Positions 1 to 7,886 of a DNA stretch of 33,127 bases are shown here, piece after piece. The notes beneath the pieces are model-generated. The model ran no database searches and was not told the origin of the DNA. It saw only the letters and a program-made list of their open reading frames with translations. Made by a program: the position numbers and the translations under genes. How positions within the stretch are numbered: the first letter of the stretch is position 1; every line of letters begins with the position of its first letter. Source of the stretch: Candidatus Krumholzibacteriia bacterium (GTDB taxonomy: Bacteria > Krumholzibacteriota > Krumholzibacteriia > LZORAL124-64-63); contig JAUVII010000013.1 in NCBI GenBank assembly GCA_030592845.1, forward strand, positions 1-33,127. The letters are read 5' to 3'.

Positions 1-115
1 GCCATGTCAACTCCATGATACAGCCCGTCGAACATACGACAGGTCGAAAAATTCCAGACCGTGAATATACCTTTCGCGTGGCCGTCTGCAAATCACGGAT
101 TTCGCCCGCGGCGGG

Positions 116-144
116 TTGACAGGAAAGATTCGACCCGCTAGATT
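116..144 (+). promoter_or_regulatory. Sigma-70-type promoter of the tRNA-Leu gene
   Basis: A perfect -35 box TTGACA (116-121) is followed by a 17-base spacer and the -10 box TAGATT (139-144). The expected transcription start near 151 leaves a short 5' leader of about 37 bases before the mature tRNA at 188. Position, spacing and sequence fit a strong housekeeping promoter. Confidence 0.75.
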
Positions 145-187
145 GATCGCCGCCGGTCGGATAGCCGACCCGGCCTTCGGAAAGCGT

Positions 188-274
188 GCCCAGGTGGCGG
201 AATTGGTAGACGCGCTACGTTCAGGTCGTAGTGGGGGTAACCTCGTGGGAGTTCGAGTCTCCCCCTGGGCACCA
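188..274 (+). tRNA. tRNA-Leu (anticodon CAG)
   Basis: The acceptor stem pairs GCCCAGG (188-194) with CCTGGGC (264-270), followed by the discriminator A271 and an encoded CCA (272-274). The anticodon stem CTACG/CGTAG encloses the loop TTCAGGT (220-226), giving anticodon CAG at 222-224, which reads the leucine codon CUG. A long variable arm (around 233-249) marks it as a class II tRNA, as expected for leucine. The T-loop TTCGAGT is present. It stands alone, with a promoter upstream and a terminator downstream. Confidence 0.96.
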
Positions 275-302
275 TGCTTTCCTAAGATGCAAATCCCACC
301 CG

Positions 303-328
303 CCTCTCCCTTTACGGAGAGGTTTTTT
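303..328 (+). terminator. Intrinsic terminator after tRNA-Leu
   Basis: A perfect 7-bp stem CCTCTCC (303-309) / GGAGAGG (316-322) with a 6-base loop is followed directly by six T (323-328). It ends the monocistronic tRNA transcript before the CHAT-domain gene. Confidence 0.85.
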
Positions 329-456
329 GATTCCCGGCATGTTTTCTGCAAATCCCCCGTTCAGCGACCAGGGCCAATGTGCCTGAAATCGCCGTAACGT
401 GTTGTTTTTCAAGCCATTCATGGCAATAAAGCCCTTCTTGCGACCCGGAGGCGACC

Positions 457-1827
457 ATGCGCTGGATCGATATCATCCTGCCGGAACCCACAATTCACCA
501 GGAATTGGACACGCATTTGGCTGCCGCAGCCGATTTGGCGGCCCAGATTCCCCTTCTGCAGGAAAAATCCGGCCTGGATTCGGTCAGGGTCCTGGAGGTC
601 ATGGAACAGGCCGGTCAGGAAATCTTTAACGGTCTTACGGCCCTGGATCCCGAAACATTTTCCCCCTCCAGGGGCGGCTCGTCCGGTGATATGCCCGTTT
701 TGGGCCAAGAGGAGCACGACGACCTCATAGGATACCATATCGTCACCAATGACGATTGGGTGGGATTGCCCTGGACCTGGTTGCACAGCGGGGTGGGATT
801 TTTACTTGAGAAACACCCCATTTGTTCAGCGACCCGCGGCTCATGCCTGCCCGAGGGGAATCATTTCCGGCCCTGGATGCAGCGTTTGACCCGGGCCCCG
901 TTTTTGGTCGGGGAAGCGGGCGGCCACACTTTGAAGGATACTCTTTCCCAACTCAGACCGGAAAATTCAGGCCGTCCCGAGATGCTTTTTGTTCCCGGCC
1001 ACAGCGATCGTGAAAGGCGCAAACTGATCTACCGCGAGGCCGAACTGATCGAAGCCGCCCTGGAGCACGCCTGCCAGGGAGAAACATTGATCAACCTGGA
1101 TCTGCCCCTCGAACCGGTGACCCCCAGCGACTTGATCAAACAGGGTTTCCAGTATCAGGCCATCCATTTCGCCGGTCCCACCAGCAAGCCCGCGCAGCCC
1201 AGCGACACCTTCGGTGAATTCTGGATGGACCGCCTGATCGAAGAGACCACCTTGCCGGATGCCCAGGAACTTGAAGATGCCATGGGGATCGAGGGCGAAG
1301 TCCTTGGCGTGGATCCGGTCACCTCCCTGCTCGACGACATCGCCGAAAGATACGAAAACGCGGACCCGGTCCTGGACACTGTTTCCGTTTACCGGGCCGG
1401 GTCAACCGAAGCGGGGAGCAGACATGATTCCCCCGCCGGCGAAAGCCAGGGCGGCCGGACGAGTAGCCACGACCCCTCCCGGTCCTGGCTGCTGGACGAC
1501 GGGCCGGTCCATCCCGAACATCTGGAGCGGAACGGCGCGCTGCCTCCCCTGATCTTTTCCAACAGTTACCAGGCCATGCCCACCCTGGGAAATCGCTTCG
1601 TGCAGGCAGGAGCTTCCACTTTCATCGGACCGGTGGTGCCTCTGTTCAGCCGCCCGGCCCGCAGGTTCGCCGGTCACTGCTATTCCGCTTTGGGCCAGGG
1701 ATGGTGCGCGGGAGCCGCGGTGTGGAAAGCGGCACAGGTTTGCCGGCGGGAACTGGGCGACGAGCACCCCGCCTGGCTCAGCTATGGAATCCAGGGTTGC
1801 GGCCGGTTATCACTGCAATACCTCTAG
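457..1827 (+). CDS. CHAT-domain protein, apparently without the catalytic cysteine
   Basis: 456 aa, soluble, no signal peptide. The start ATG has a good ribosome site, GGAGG at 447-451 with a 5-base spacer. The N-terminal part of the CHAT fold (caspase/separase-like) shows DWVGLPWTWLHSGVGFLLEKHPI-like spacing near residues 100-122, matching the family pattern of a PWE-L motif before a GFL strand. The family histidine is visible in AIHFAG (H237). The C-terminal strand, normally L-S-A-C, reads LIFSNSYQ (365-372), so the nucleophile position holds Asn or Ser. The rest (LGNRFVQAGASTFIGPVVPLF, WCAGAAVWKAAQ, then HPAWLSYGIQGCG) follows the CHAT ending well. A polar, low-complexity linker (about 310-350) interrupts the domain. 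CHAT peptidases act in signalling, defence and programmed death; this copy is more likely a pseudo-protease or scaffold. No obvious partner lies beside it. Its stop overlaps that of the convergent phosphatase gene. Confidence 0.72.
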   Translation: MRWIDIILPEPTIHQELDTHLAAAADLAAQIPLLQEKSGLDSVRVLEVMEQAGQEIFNGLTALDPETFSPSRGGSSGDMPVLGQEEHDDLIGYHIVTNDDWVGLPWTWLHSGVGFLLEKHPICSATRGSCLPEGNHFRPWMQRLTRAPFLVGEAGGHTLKDTLSQLRPENSGRPEMLFVPGHSDRERRKLIYREAELIEAALEHACQGETLINLDLPLEPVTPSDLIKQGFQYQAIHFAGPTSKPAQPSDTFGEFWMDRLIEETTLPDAQELEDAMGIEGEVLGVDPVTSLLDDIAERYENADPVLDTVSVYRAGSTEAGSRHDSPAGESQGGRTSSHDPSRSWLLDDGPVHPEHLERNGALPPLIFSNSYQAMPTLGNRFVQAGASTFIGPVVPLFSRPARRFAGHCYSALGQGWCAGAAVWKAAQVCRRELGDEHPAWLSYGIQGCGRLSLQYL

Positions 1828-2651
1828 TCAGACAGAGGAAACCTTGCGATCAGATCGATCAATTCGTCATGGACCAGGCCATTGGTCGCCACCAGGTCCG
1901 CCCCCCCCGGCACGTAATCACGTCCCAGGTGATCGCTGATTCTTCCTCCCGCCTCACGAATGAGCAGAAGGCCCGCGGCCACGTCGTAGCTGTGGATGGG
2001 ACCTTTGAAGCTGGCCACCAGGGCATCGTAGCTGCCGGACGCCACCCGCGCCAACTCCAGGGCGATGGCCCCCACTTTCCTGATCTTCATGGTTTCCAGA
2101 AACATGGCCTGCAGCAAATGCGGATTGCGGATGAACCGGCCGTTCTTCTTGAACTGGGTTCCAATCACGGCGTCGGACATCCGTGATCTGGTACTGACGG
2201 AAAGTTGCCTTCCGTTGAGCCGCGCCCCGCCGCCCAGGGTGGCGGTGAATGCGTCATCCATCATCGGTTGATAGACACAAGCCGCAAGGACCCCGTCCTC
2301 TTCCATCAGGGCCAGGCTGGTGCAGAATCCGGGCAGCCCGAGAGCGAAATTCAAGGTGCCGTCCACCGGGTCCAGATGCCACGACCGGCCCGACCGTCCC
2401 ACGGCGCCGACGCCTTCGTAATCGGACCCCAATTCCTCTCCCACGATTCCGTCCTCCGGAAATTCCTCACCGATGCGCCTCCGCAACATTATTTCGATTT
2501 CCAGATCCGCCGCGGTGACCGCCTGCTTGCCCTCCTTGAACCGCAGCTCGCCCGTTTGACGGTAATGACGTTTGGCAATGCCCCCCGCTTCGGCAGCCCA
2601 AGCCATCATCCTGGCTTCCAGATGCCCGGGTTCGGATTTCATGAATTCCAT
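1824..2651 (-). CDS. Inositol monophosphatase family protein (SuhB/CysQ-like)
   Basis: 275 aa, the usual family length. All metal-binding motifs of the Mg-dependent, lithium-sensitive phosphatase fold are present: GEE (residues 71-73), DPVDGT (94-99), and YDVAAG (D223 with the following AAG), the last carrying Tyr where Trp is most common. Likely substrates are myo-inositol 1-phosphate or a related sugar phosphate or nucleotide phosphate; the sequence does not decide between them. The start is fixed by context: its ATG (2649-2651) shares one base with the TAA of the upstream LpdD-like gene, a TAATG arrangement typical of translational coupling. The gene ends convergently with the CHAT gene, the two stops sharing the palindrome CTAG at 1824-1827. 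Confidence 0.9.
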   Translation of the reverse strand: MEFMKSEPGHLEARMMAWAAEAGGIAKRHYRQTGELRFKEGKQAVTAADLEIEIMLRRRIGEEFPEDGIVGEELGSDYEGVGAVGRSGRSWHLDPVDGTLNFALGLPGFCTSLALMEEDGVLAACVYQPMMDDAFTATLGGGARLNGRQLSVSTRSRMSDAVIGTQFKKNGRFIRNPHLLQAMFLETMKIRKVGAIALELARVASGSYDALVASFKGPIHSYDVAAGLLLIREAGGRISDHLGRDYVPGGADLVATNGLVHDELIDLIARFPLSD

Positions 2652-3112
2652 TATCGGTTGTCCTTATGTTCTTCCAGTCCCCGCTCAATAAGTGAAGCCA
2701 ACTCCCCGGCCCCCTGTCTGACATTGGCCACGATGGCCTCGATTTCCCCCGGCGAAGCATTGTCCTGATGGATACCCACCACCGCGACCACGGTCCGGCC
2801 CGATGCCTTGCCCAGAATTTCCGCGCATTCGGTCGCCAAGGGGCCTTCCCGGTGGCCGGACATCTCGTTGGCGGCTTTCAGCTCGCCCTTTTTCGCGCTG
2901 TCCCAAACGGCCACGGCGCCGACGTGAGCTTTCCCGCCGGTAACCAGCAGCAAATAATCCCGCCCCTGGCTCAACAATTCCAGATTGACGCGGGACCGGT
3001 TCGAACCCACTGTCAGCAGGGCGACAGGCCTTTTTTCCCGGTCCGCTTTTCCCCGGACGGGTCCACTCGTATTTTCATGCTTCATCCCGATGCAACCCCC
3101 GGGCCGTGGCAT
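2651..3112 (-). CDS. LpdD-like (prenylated-flavin chaperone-like) domain protein
   Basis: 153 aa from the longest start; a second ATG at 3085 gives 144 aa (MKHENTSG...) and may be the real one, since neither has a clear Shine-Dalgarno. The core carries the LpdD family pattern: YLLLVTGGKAHVGAVAVW (about residues 53-70), then SGHREGPLATECAEIL, and finally VVAVVGIHQDNASPGEIEAI. In LpdD this fold is linked to activation of UbiD-type decarboxylases that use prenylated FMN. No ubiD or ubiX homologue is visible nearby, so the role here is unknown. The gene is translationally coupled to the inositol-monophosphatase-like gene downstream. Confidence is good for the family, low for function. Confidence 0.7.
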   Translation of the reverse strand: MPRPGGCIGMKHENTSGPVRGKADREKRPVALLTVGSNRSRVNLELLSQGRDYLLLVTGGKAHVGAVAVWDSAKKGELKAANEMSGHREGPLATECAEILGKASGRTVVAVVGIHQDNASPGEIEAIVANVRQGAGELASLIERGLEEHKDNR

Positions 3113-3338
3113 TCGTCATAATGACGGGAATGCAAACCGGTTTCTTTCAATTGTTCATTCACCTGGCGAATATCGACATCGGGTCAAGGGTAAGGGATGC
3201 CCCGGTTGGAAATACAGGGTATATTTTCCCCAGGAGACCGGGAACTTAATATGGGATCCGCCTGTTAGCGGCTGAATCCCACGACATAAACCGACTTGTT
3301 CCGGTAAACGGCCGGAGCTGGTGCGGAAACGGAGCGCC

Positions 3339-5987
3339 ATGCCAGCCGAACGGCTGCACCCCAATCCCCTGTCGGGAGTATACAGGCTGCTCACGTCCCG
3401 GGGCACTCATCTTGTCATAGGAGTGCTCACGGTGCTTGGCGTGCTGTTCAGTGGGTATGACGCCACCAGAACCCGCCCCAGTGATGGAACCGTATGGCTG
3501 CTCGGCCGTCCCCAGCTCGAAGTCCTCGATATCCTTTCCCGCCAGACAGGCGAGCCCACCACCCTGAAGCGGGGCGATATCATTGAAGGCATCGACGCCA
3601 CCTTTTTCAATTCCCCCCAGAAGGCCGCCCAGGTCCTGAAGAGGCAGACTCCCGGCACGGATGTCACCTACTTTATCAAACGTGAGGGAATCGGGATGAA
3701 AATCCAGGTTCCGTTGACCTCCACCCGGGTGAACATCAGGGACTACTCCGTGAACGTGATATTGGCCCTGGTGTACCTGATCATCGGGTTTGCGGTGTAT
3801 CTGCGCAGCGGCAACGAGCGACCCGCCGGTCTCTTTTTCCTGCTCTGCATGATGTTCGCCCTCTACTTCATGACGAACCTGCAGCAGGCCAGCTATTTTC
3901 TCGGGGCCATCATCACCCAGAACATGGGAGCCTTCGCGCGCTTCATGCTGCCCGCGGTGTTCCTGCATTTTTTCCTGGTCTTTCCCCGCAAGAAGCTGAC
4001 CCTGACCAGGCACCCGTTTTTGGCGCCGCTACTTTACATCATGCCCATGATGTTCTACGTCCGCTTCACCCTCGACCAGTTCATCGGCGCCGAAGGCGCG
4101 AAAATTAACGCCACCAGCTGGATCGTCCTGGGAATCTATTACGTGTTCGGGCTGAGCGCCCTGTTGCACGGTTACTTCAGTTACCGCGACCCCCTGATGA
4201 GGCAACGGGTCCGCATCCTTACCTTCGGCACTCTTGCCGCGGTGATCCCTTTCCTGATCTTCAAGATCGGACTCGAGGAGCTGACCTTTCAGACGGGTCT
4301 GACGCGGCTCGGCGCGGTGCCCCTGGCCGCCATCCCCATCTCATTCGGTTATTGCGTGGCCCGTTATCAGGTCCTGCAGATCGACCTGCTGATGAAACGC
4401 AACCTGGCCTACGGGCTGTTGACGGGATTGATCTGGATCACCTATCTCGGCGGCGTGTGGTGGCTGGGCAGCCAGGCATTGACCCTCGTTCCCGGATCCA
4501 GCCCCCTGGTTGCCGCCGGCACCACCCTGGCCATCGCCGCGGCCCTGTGGCCCGCCCGGGTCCGCGCCCAGCAATCCCTGGACAACCGGTTCTACCATTC
4601 GCGCGACAACATGGCCGCCCTGATCGAGGAGTTCAGCAAGGAGATACCCCGGCTTATCCAGAGGGACCAGTTGCTGCAAAGGGTCGGCCGGCGTTTGCGG
4701 GACGTGCTGAACCTGCCCGGCATGGCGGTTTATCTCGTGGATGCCGAGGACGGATTCCCCACCTTCGACATGGTGGGACAGGTCCGGGGTAGGCCCTTGG
4801 TAACGGACCTGTCCGAAGATTCCGACGAAGACAGCGAGGGGCCCCGCCACGTCAGGGAAATCAGGTACCCCAAACAGCTGGTGCTTCAATCGGTGGCCCA
4901 GGTGCTGCAGAACCACGGAGAACCTTTCTGGACCGAGGCGGGAGACCTGAACCTGGTCGACGACCGCCAGGCGATCACCCGGGAACAGGTCGAGCTCAAG
5001 GCCAGGGCCAGGGAGCAGCAGTTCCTGATGGACAACGGCATCCAGCTTTTGATCCCCATGGTGACCCAGGGCCGGCTGGTGGGAATCGTGGCCCTTCCGG
5101 GTCGTCCCGGTGACGGCGATTACCAGGTCCATGAACTGCAGCTGTTGACCATCGTGGCCGGCCAGGTCGCCCTGCAGATCGAAAACTCCCGTCTCTACGA
5201 GGAAGAAATCGTCAAACAGAAGCTCGAGGAAGAGATGGCCATGGCCCGCCAGATCCAGGCCCGGTTACTGCCTGCCACCCTGCCGGTCATCAAGGGTGTG
5301 CAGATGGACGCGGTGAACATCTCGAGCAAGCAGGTGTCCGGCGACTACTACGACCTGATCGAGAGGGATGACGGACGGCTGGCCATCATCATCGCCGATG
5401 TCAGCGGCAAAGGCATGCCGGCCTCCATCCTGGCCTCGAACATCCAGGCGGCCCTGCGCGCCCAGTGCTACACCTGCGAATCGCCCGCCCTGGTTCTCGA
5501 ACGAATCAATCTGCAGATCCATGCCAGCACCGACCCGCAACATTTCGCGACCCTGTTTCTGGCCGTGTTCGATCCCGAAACGCACCAGTTGATCTACAGC
5601 TCAGGCGGCCACAACGCTCCGGTCCTGATGAGGAGCGACGGCCGGCTCGAACTTCTGGAAAAAGGCGGACTGCCTTTGGGAGCCTTTGATTTCGGCTCCT
5701 ACGAAGAGGAAACGATTCAGATGGATGAAGGCGACCTTCTCTTCCTGTACACCGACGGCTTGACCGAGACCCAGGATCCGGCCGGCGAAGAGGAATACGG
5801 TGAAGACCGGCTCAATCGTCTGCTTTACAACCAGCGCAAAAACCCTGTGTCCGATGTATTCCAGACCGTGAACCGTGAACTGGCGGAATTCAGCGGCCGC
5901 GAAGACGCCGACGACGACATCACCATGGTGGGTTTGAAAATCATGGAGATGAGCGACGCCGCAGTGACGGAAGCGGGGAGTCCCTGA
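3339..5987 (+). CDS. Membrane PP2C-family (RsbU/SpoIIE-type) phosphatase with PDZ-like, multi-TM and GAF regions
   Basis: About 882 aa. Order of parts: one TM helix (about 22-41); an extracytoplasmic PDZ-like region (about 60-128, with GDIIEGIDATFFNSP); a run of about eight TM helices (137-410) resembling the 7TM input module of sensor kinases, ending in LDNRFYHSRDN; a GAF domain (about 440-620); a short coiled linker; and a SpoIIE/PP2C catalytic domain (about 635-880). Metal-binding aspartates are visible in GDYYD, DVSGKG, YTDG and DDDITMV, so it should be active. Such proteins dephosphorylate anti-sigma-factor antagonists in response to a membrane or ligand signal. No antagonist or anti-sigma gene is adjacent. 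The ATG at 3339 follows GGAG (3331-3334); a GTG at 3321 would add six residues and cannot be excluded. Confidence 0.9.
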   Translation: MPAERLHPNPLSGVYRLLTSRGTHLVIGVLTVLGVLFSGYDATRTRPSDGTVWLLGRPQLEVLDILSRQTGEPTTLKRGDIIEGIDATFFNSPQKAAQVLKRQTPGTDVTYFIKREGIGMKIQVPLTSTRVNIRDYSVNVILALVYLIIGFAVYLRSGNERPAGLFFLLCMMFALYFMTNLQQASYFLGAIITQNMGAFARFMLPAVFLHFFLVFPRKKLTLTRHPFLAPLLYIMPMMFYVRFTLDQFIGAEGAKINATSWIVLGIYYVFGLSALLHGYFSYRDPLMRQRVRILTFGTLAAVIPFLIFKIGLEELTFQTGLTRLGAVPLAAIPISFGYCVARYQVLQIDLLMKRNLAYGLLTGLIWITYLGGVWWLGSQALTLVPGSSPLVAAGTTLAIAAALWPARVRAQQSLDNRFYHSRDNMAALIEEFSKEIPRLIQRDQLLQRVGRRLRDVLNLPGMAVYLVDAEDGFPTFDMVGQVRGRPLVTDLSEDSDEDSEGPRHVREIRYPKQLVLQSVAQVLQNHGEPFWTEAGDLNLVDDRQAITREQVELKARAREQQFLMDNGIQLLIPMVTQGRLVGIVALPGRPGDGDYQVHELQLLTIVAGQVALQIENSRLYEEEIVKQKLEEEMAMARQIQARLLPATLPVIKGVQMDAVNISSKQVSGDYYDLIERDDGRLAIIIADVSGKGMPASILASNIQAALRAQCYTCESPALVLERINLQIHASTDPQHFATLFLAVFDPETHQLIYSSGGHNAPVLMRSDGRLELLEKGGLPLGAFDFGSYEEETIQMDEGDLLFLYTDGLTETQDPAGEEEYGEDRLNRLLYNQRKNPVSDVFQTVNRELAEFSGREDADDDITMVGLKIMEMSDAAVTEAGSP

Positions 5988-6112
5988 CCCCCGGCCCGTA
6001 AAATTAAATTTGCGGGAAGTGCAACAACAATGGGCATTTGCCCGTAAAGATCCTGTTGTTTGTGATGGCGAACCCGTTTTTGGGGTGCGCGATCACCCCT
6101 TGGCTTTTTGAC

Positions 6113-6117
6113 GGAGG
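6113..6117 (+). promoter_or_regulatory. Ribosome binding site that sets a TTG start
   Basis: GGAGG at 6113-6117 lies 7 bases before the TTG at 6125. The next in-frame ATG (6134) would be 16 bases away, too far, and the upstream TTG at 6038 has no such site. The site therefore favours initiation at TTG 6125. Confidence 0.7.
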
Positions 6118-6124
6118 CATCGTT

Positions 6125-7612
6125 TTGAAGTGGATGATCACGGGTTTGATGGTCGCCTTAGTCCTTATCGGACTTGGTTTTATGCTGAACGGCGGGAACG
6201 GGCGCGATCAGATATCCGACAGTCCCGAAGCCATCAGGCTCTGTGAGGAAGGCACCGAGGACTACAATGCCTTCAGGTGGGAATCCGCCGTCGAAAAGCT
6301 CGGACAGTCCCTTGAGCTGGACCCGACCCTCGCCGAAGCCTCCATTTCCCGGGCCCTCGCGTACAGCCGTCTGGGTGAAAAGGATGAAGCCAAGGCCGAG
6401 GCCGCCCGCGCCGACAGCCTGACCCTGATGATCGAAAATGACCAGCGCCGCATGGTTGCCCAGCTCCGGCTCAGCAGATGGGGCAAATCGCCATTCTATG
6501 GGATGCGCGACTCCATTCTGGTGCGTCTGGTAACCGAAGCCCCCGACAATATCCATGTACTGGAGGCCCAGGCCGGCAATGCCATGTATTCCGGTGACCC
6601 CGAAGAGTCCGAAAAAGCCTGGCTCAGGGTACTGGAGGTCGATCCCAACTACGCCAGCAGCTACAACAATCTCGGCTACCTGGAACTGAACCGCGGCAAC
6701 TACGAGAAGGCCATCGAATACATGCGGAAGTACTCCTTCCTGGCTCCGGACCTGGCCAACCCCCACGACTCCCTCGGTGAAGTCCTGATGGTGCTGGGGC
6801 GCTACGAAGAAGCCGAGGCTGAATTCAGGACTTCGATCAAGATGCAGCCCGACTTCTACCACTCCCTGATCAACCTGGGAAAAACATACATCTCGCGCGG
6901 ACAGTTGAAGACCGGGCTGGACATTCTTGAAAAAGTCCGCGGCCAGGTTGCCAACAGTGATATTCAGAGGAAGGTGGACCACGACATCGTGTCAACCTTC
7001 CTGGTGGCCGGTCTGGATAAAGAACTGGGACGAATGATCGCCATCTACAGTGGCCGTTATCCCGACGACGAAAACACCCCCATCTACCGGGGCATCAGCA
7101 TGGCCTACATGGGCAGGGTGGAAGAGGGCCGGGCGGTCCTGGACTCCACCGTCGCCGTTTGGCGCAAGGGTAATGAATACCAAAAATATCCCATGGTTAA
7201 ACAGAACATCGACTCGGCCGCCTTCCAGTTCTCCGCCCTGTTGGCCGATGTGGTGGAGGATCACGAACTGGCCGTTGAATACTGGAAGAAATCCATGGAT
7301 GCCGCCGGTGATTCCAAACCCTTCCACGACATGTGGTATCCACGTTACCGTTGGGCATCGGCCCTCCACGCCTCCGGCCGGTCAGCCGAGGCGCTCGAGG
7401 TCATGCATCCCGTTCTTGCGGTCAATCCCCGAGTCATCAACTATCTGGTACTCAAGGTCGAATGCCACCTGGCCCTCAGGCAGGGCGAGATGGCGCGTCA
7501 GGCTCTCAAGCAGCTTCAGTGGAGCCTGGATAAATCCGATCAGGACTTCCCACCGCGGCTAAAAGCCGAAGAGTTGACTCTTCAGGTTTCCGCTTTGGCG
7601 GCTGGCGGCTGA
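6125..7612 (+). CDS. Membrane-anchored TPR-repeat protein
   Basis: About 495 aa from the TTG at 6125, chosen because GGAGG lies 7 bases upstream. The product then opens directly with one hydrophobic helix (about residues 4-21, MITGLMVALVLIGLGFML), a signal anchor that would place the rest outside the cytoplasm. After it come tetratricopeptide repeats: clear ones at about 40-90 (LELDPTLAEASISRALAYSRLG), 140-185 (VDPNYASSYNNLGYLELNRG), 186-215 and 216-250 (LGRYEEAEAEFRTSIKMQPD). The C-terminal half is degenerate TPR-like helix pairs. TPRs bind proteins or peptides; no catalytic domain is visible. It follows the PP2C phosphatase by 137 bases on the same strand, so shared transcription is possible but unproven. 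Confidence 0.85.
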   Translation: MKWMITGLMVALVLIGLGFMLNGGNGRDQISDSPEAIRLCEEGTEDYNAFRWESAVEKLGQSLELDPTLAEASISRALAYSRLGEKDEAKAEAARADSLTLMIENDQRRMVAQLRLSRWGKSPFYGMRDSILVRLVTEAPDNIHVLEAQAGNAMYSGDPEESEKAWLRVLEVDPNYASSYNNLGYLELNRGNYEKAIEYMRKYSFLAPDLANPHDSLGEVLMVLGRYEEAEAEFRTSIKMQPDFYHSLINLGKTYISRGQLKTGLDILEKVRGQVANSDIQRKVDHDIVSTFLVAGLDKELGRMIAIYSGRYPDDENTPIYRGISMAYMGRVEEGRAVLDSTVAVWRKGNEYQKYPMVKQNIDSAAFQFSALLADVVEDHELAVEYWKKSMDAAGDSKPFHDMWYPRYRWASALHASGRSAEALEVMHPVLAVNPRVINYLVLKVECHLALRQGEMARQALKQLQWSLDKSDQDFPPRLKAEELTLQVSALAAGG

Positions 7613-7646
7613 TCTCCAGATCCATGCCTTGATGCTTTTGCGGGAC

Positions 7647-7678
7647 GCGGGGCCGCTACATCCATGTAGCGGCCTCGC
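7647..7678. repeat. Palindromic hairpin 1 of a composite intergenic element
   Basis: GGCCGCTACAT (7651-7661) pairs perfectly with ATGTAGCGGCC (7664-7674), and pairing extends outward to 7647/7678 through one G-T pair, giving a stem of about 15 bp around a near-zero loop. Its core CTACATCCATGTAG matches the design of hairpin 2 (CTGCATGGATGCAG). It lies 35 bases after the TPR gene stop. Confidence 0.75.
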
Positions 7679-7686
7679 TCGCGTTA

Positions 7687-7886
7687 CGGGCCCTTGCGCC
7701 ATCCTGGCTCCGGGTCCTCCACGACGCCCGGAAAATGACCAAGGCATGGACCAGAAGACCAGGCACCAACACCCAAAGCCAAAACCCTCAAACTCTTGGC
7801 TTGGTAGGTGGGTGGTGGGACGGAAACGGGACAACTGTCGATAAAGGGGCATCCGCAGGCCCGGAGCCATGGATGGCGGAGGCCCG
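7687..7886. repeat. Long imperfect inverted repeat within the composite element
   Basis: CGCCATCCTGGCTCCGGG (7697-7714) is the reverse complement of 7860-7878 except for one extra T at 7870. After a small internal loop, CGGGCC (7687-7692) pairs with GGCCCG (7881-7886). The interior holds a further 7-bp stem, AAGCCAA (7776-7782) / TTGGCTT (7796-7802). The outer pairing crosses the 31-bp repeat listed separately, so the two structures exclude each other or form a pseudoknot. Confidence 0.65.

Noticed and set aside
457-3112. A defence island built around the CHAT protein
   Set aside because: Its neighbours are a tRNA, a housekeeping-type phosphatase and an LpdD-like protein. No sensor, nuclease, effector or mobile-element gene accompanies it.
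3253-3280. Hairpin GGGATCCGC/GCGG...ATCCC before the PP2C phosphatase as a riboswitch
   Set aside because: It is a short interrupted stem with no known aptamer features; it is likely chance in GC-rich DNA.
5995-6016. Hairpin CCCGTAAA/TTTGCGGG after the PP2C phosphatase as a terminator
   Set aside because: The stem is only 8 bp with a G-T pair and no T-run follows, so termination is not supported.
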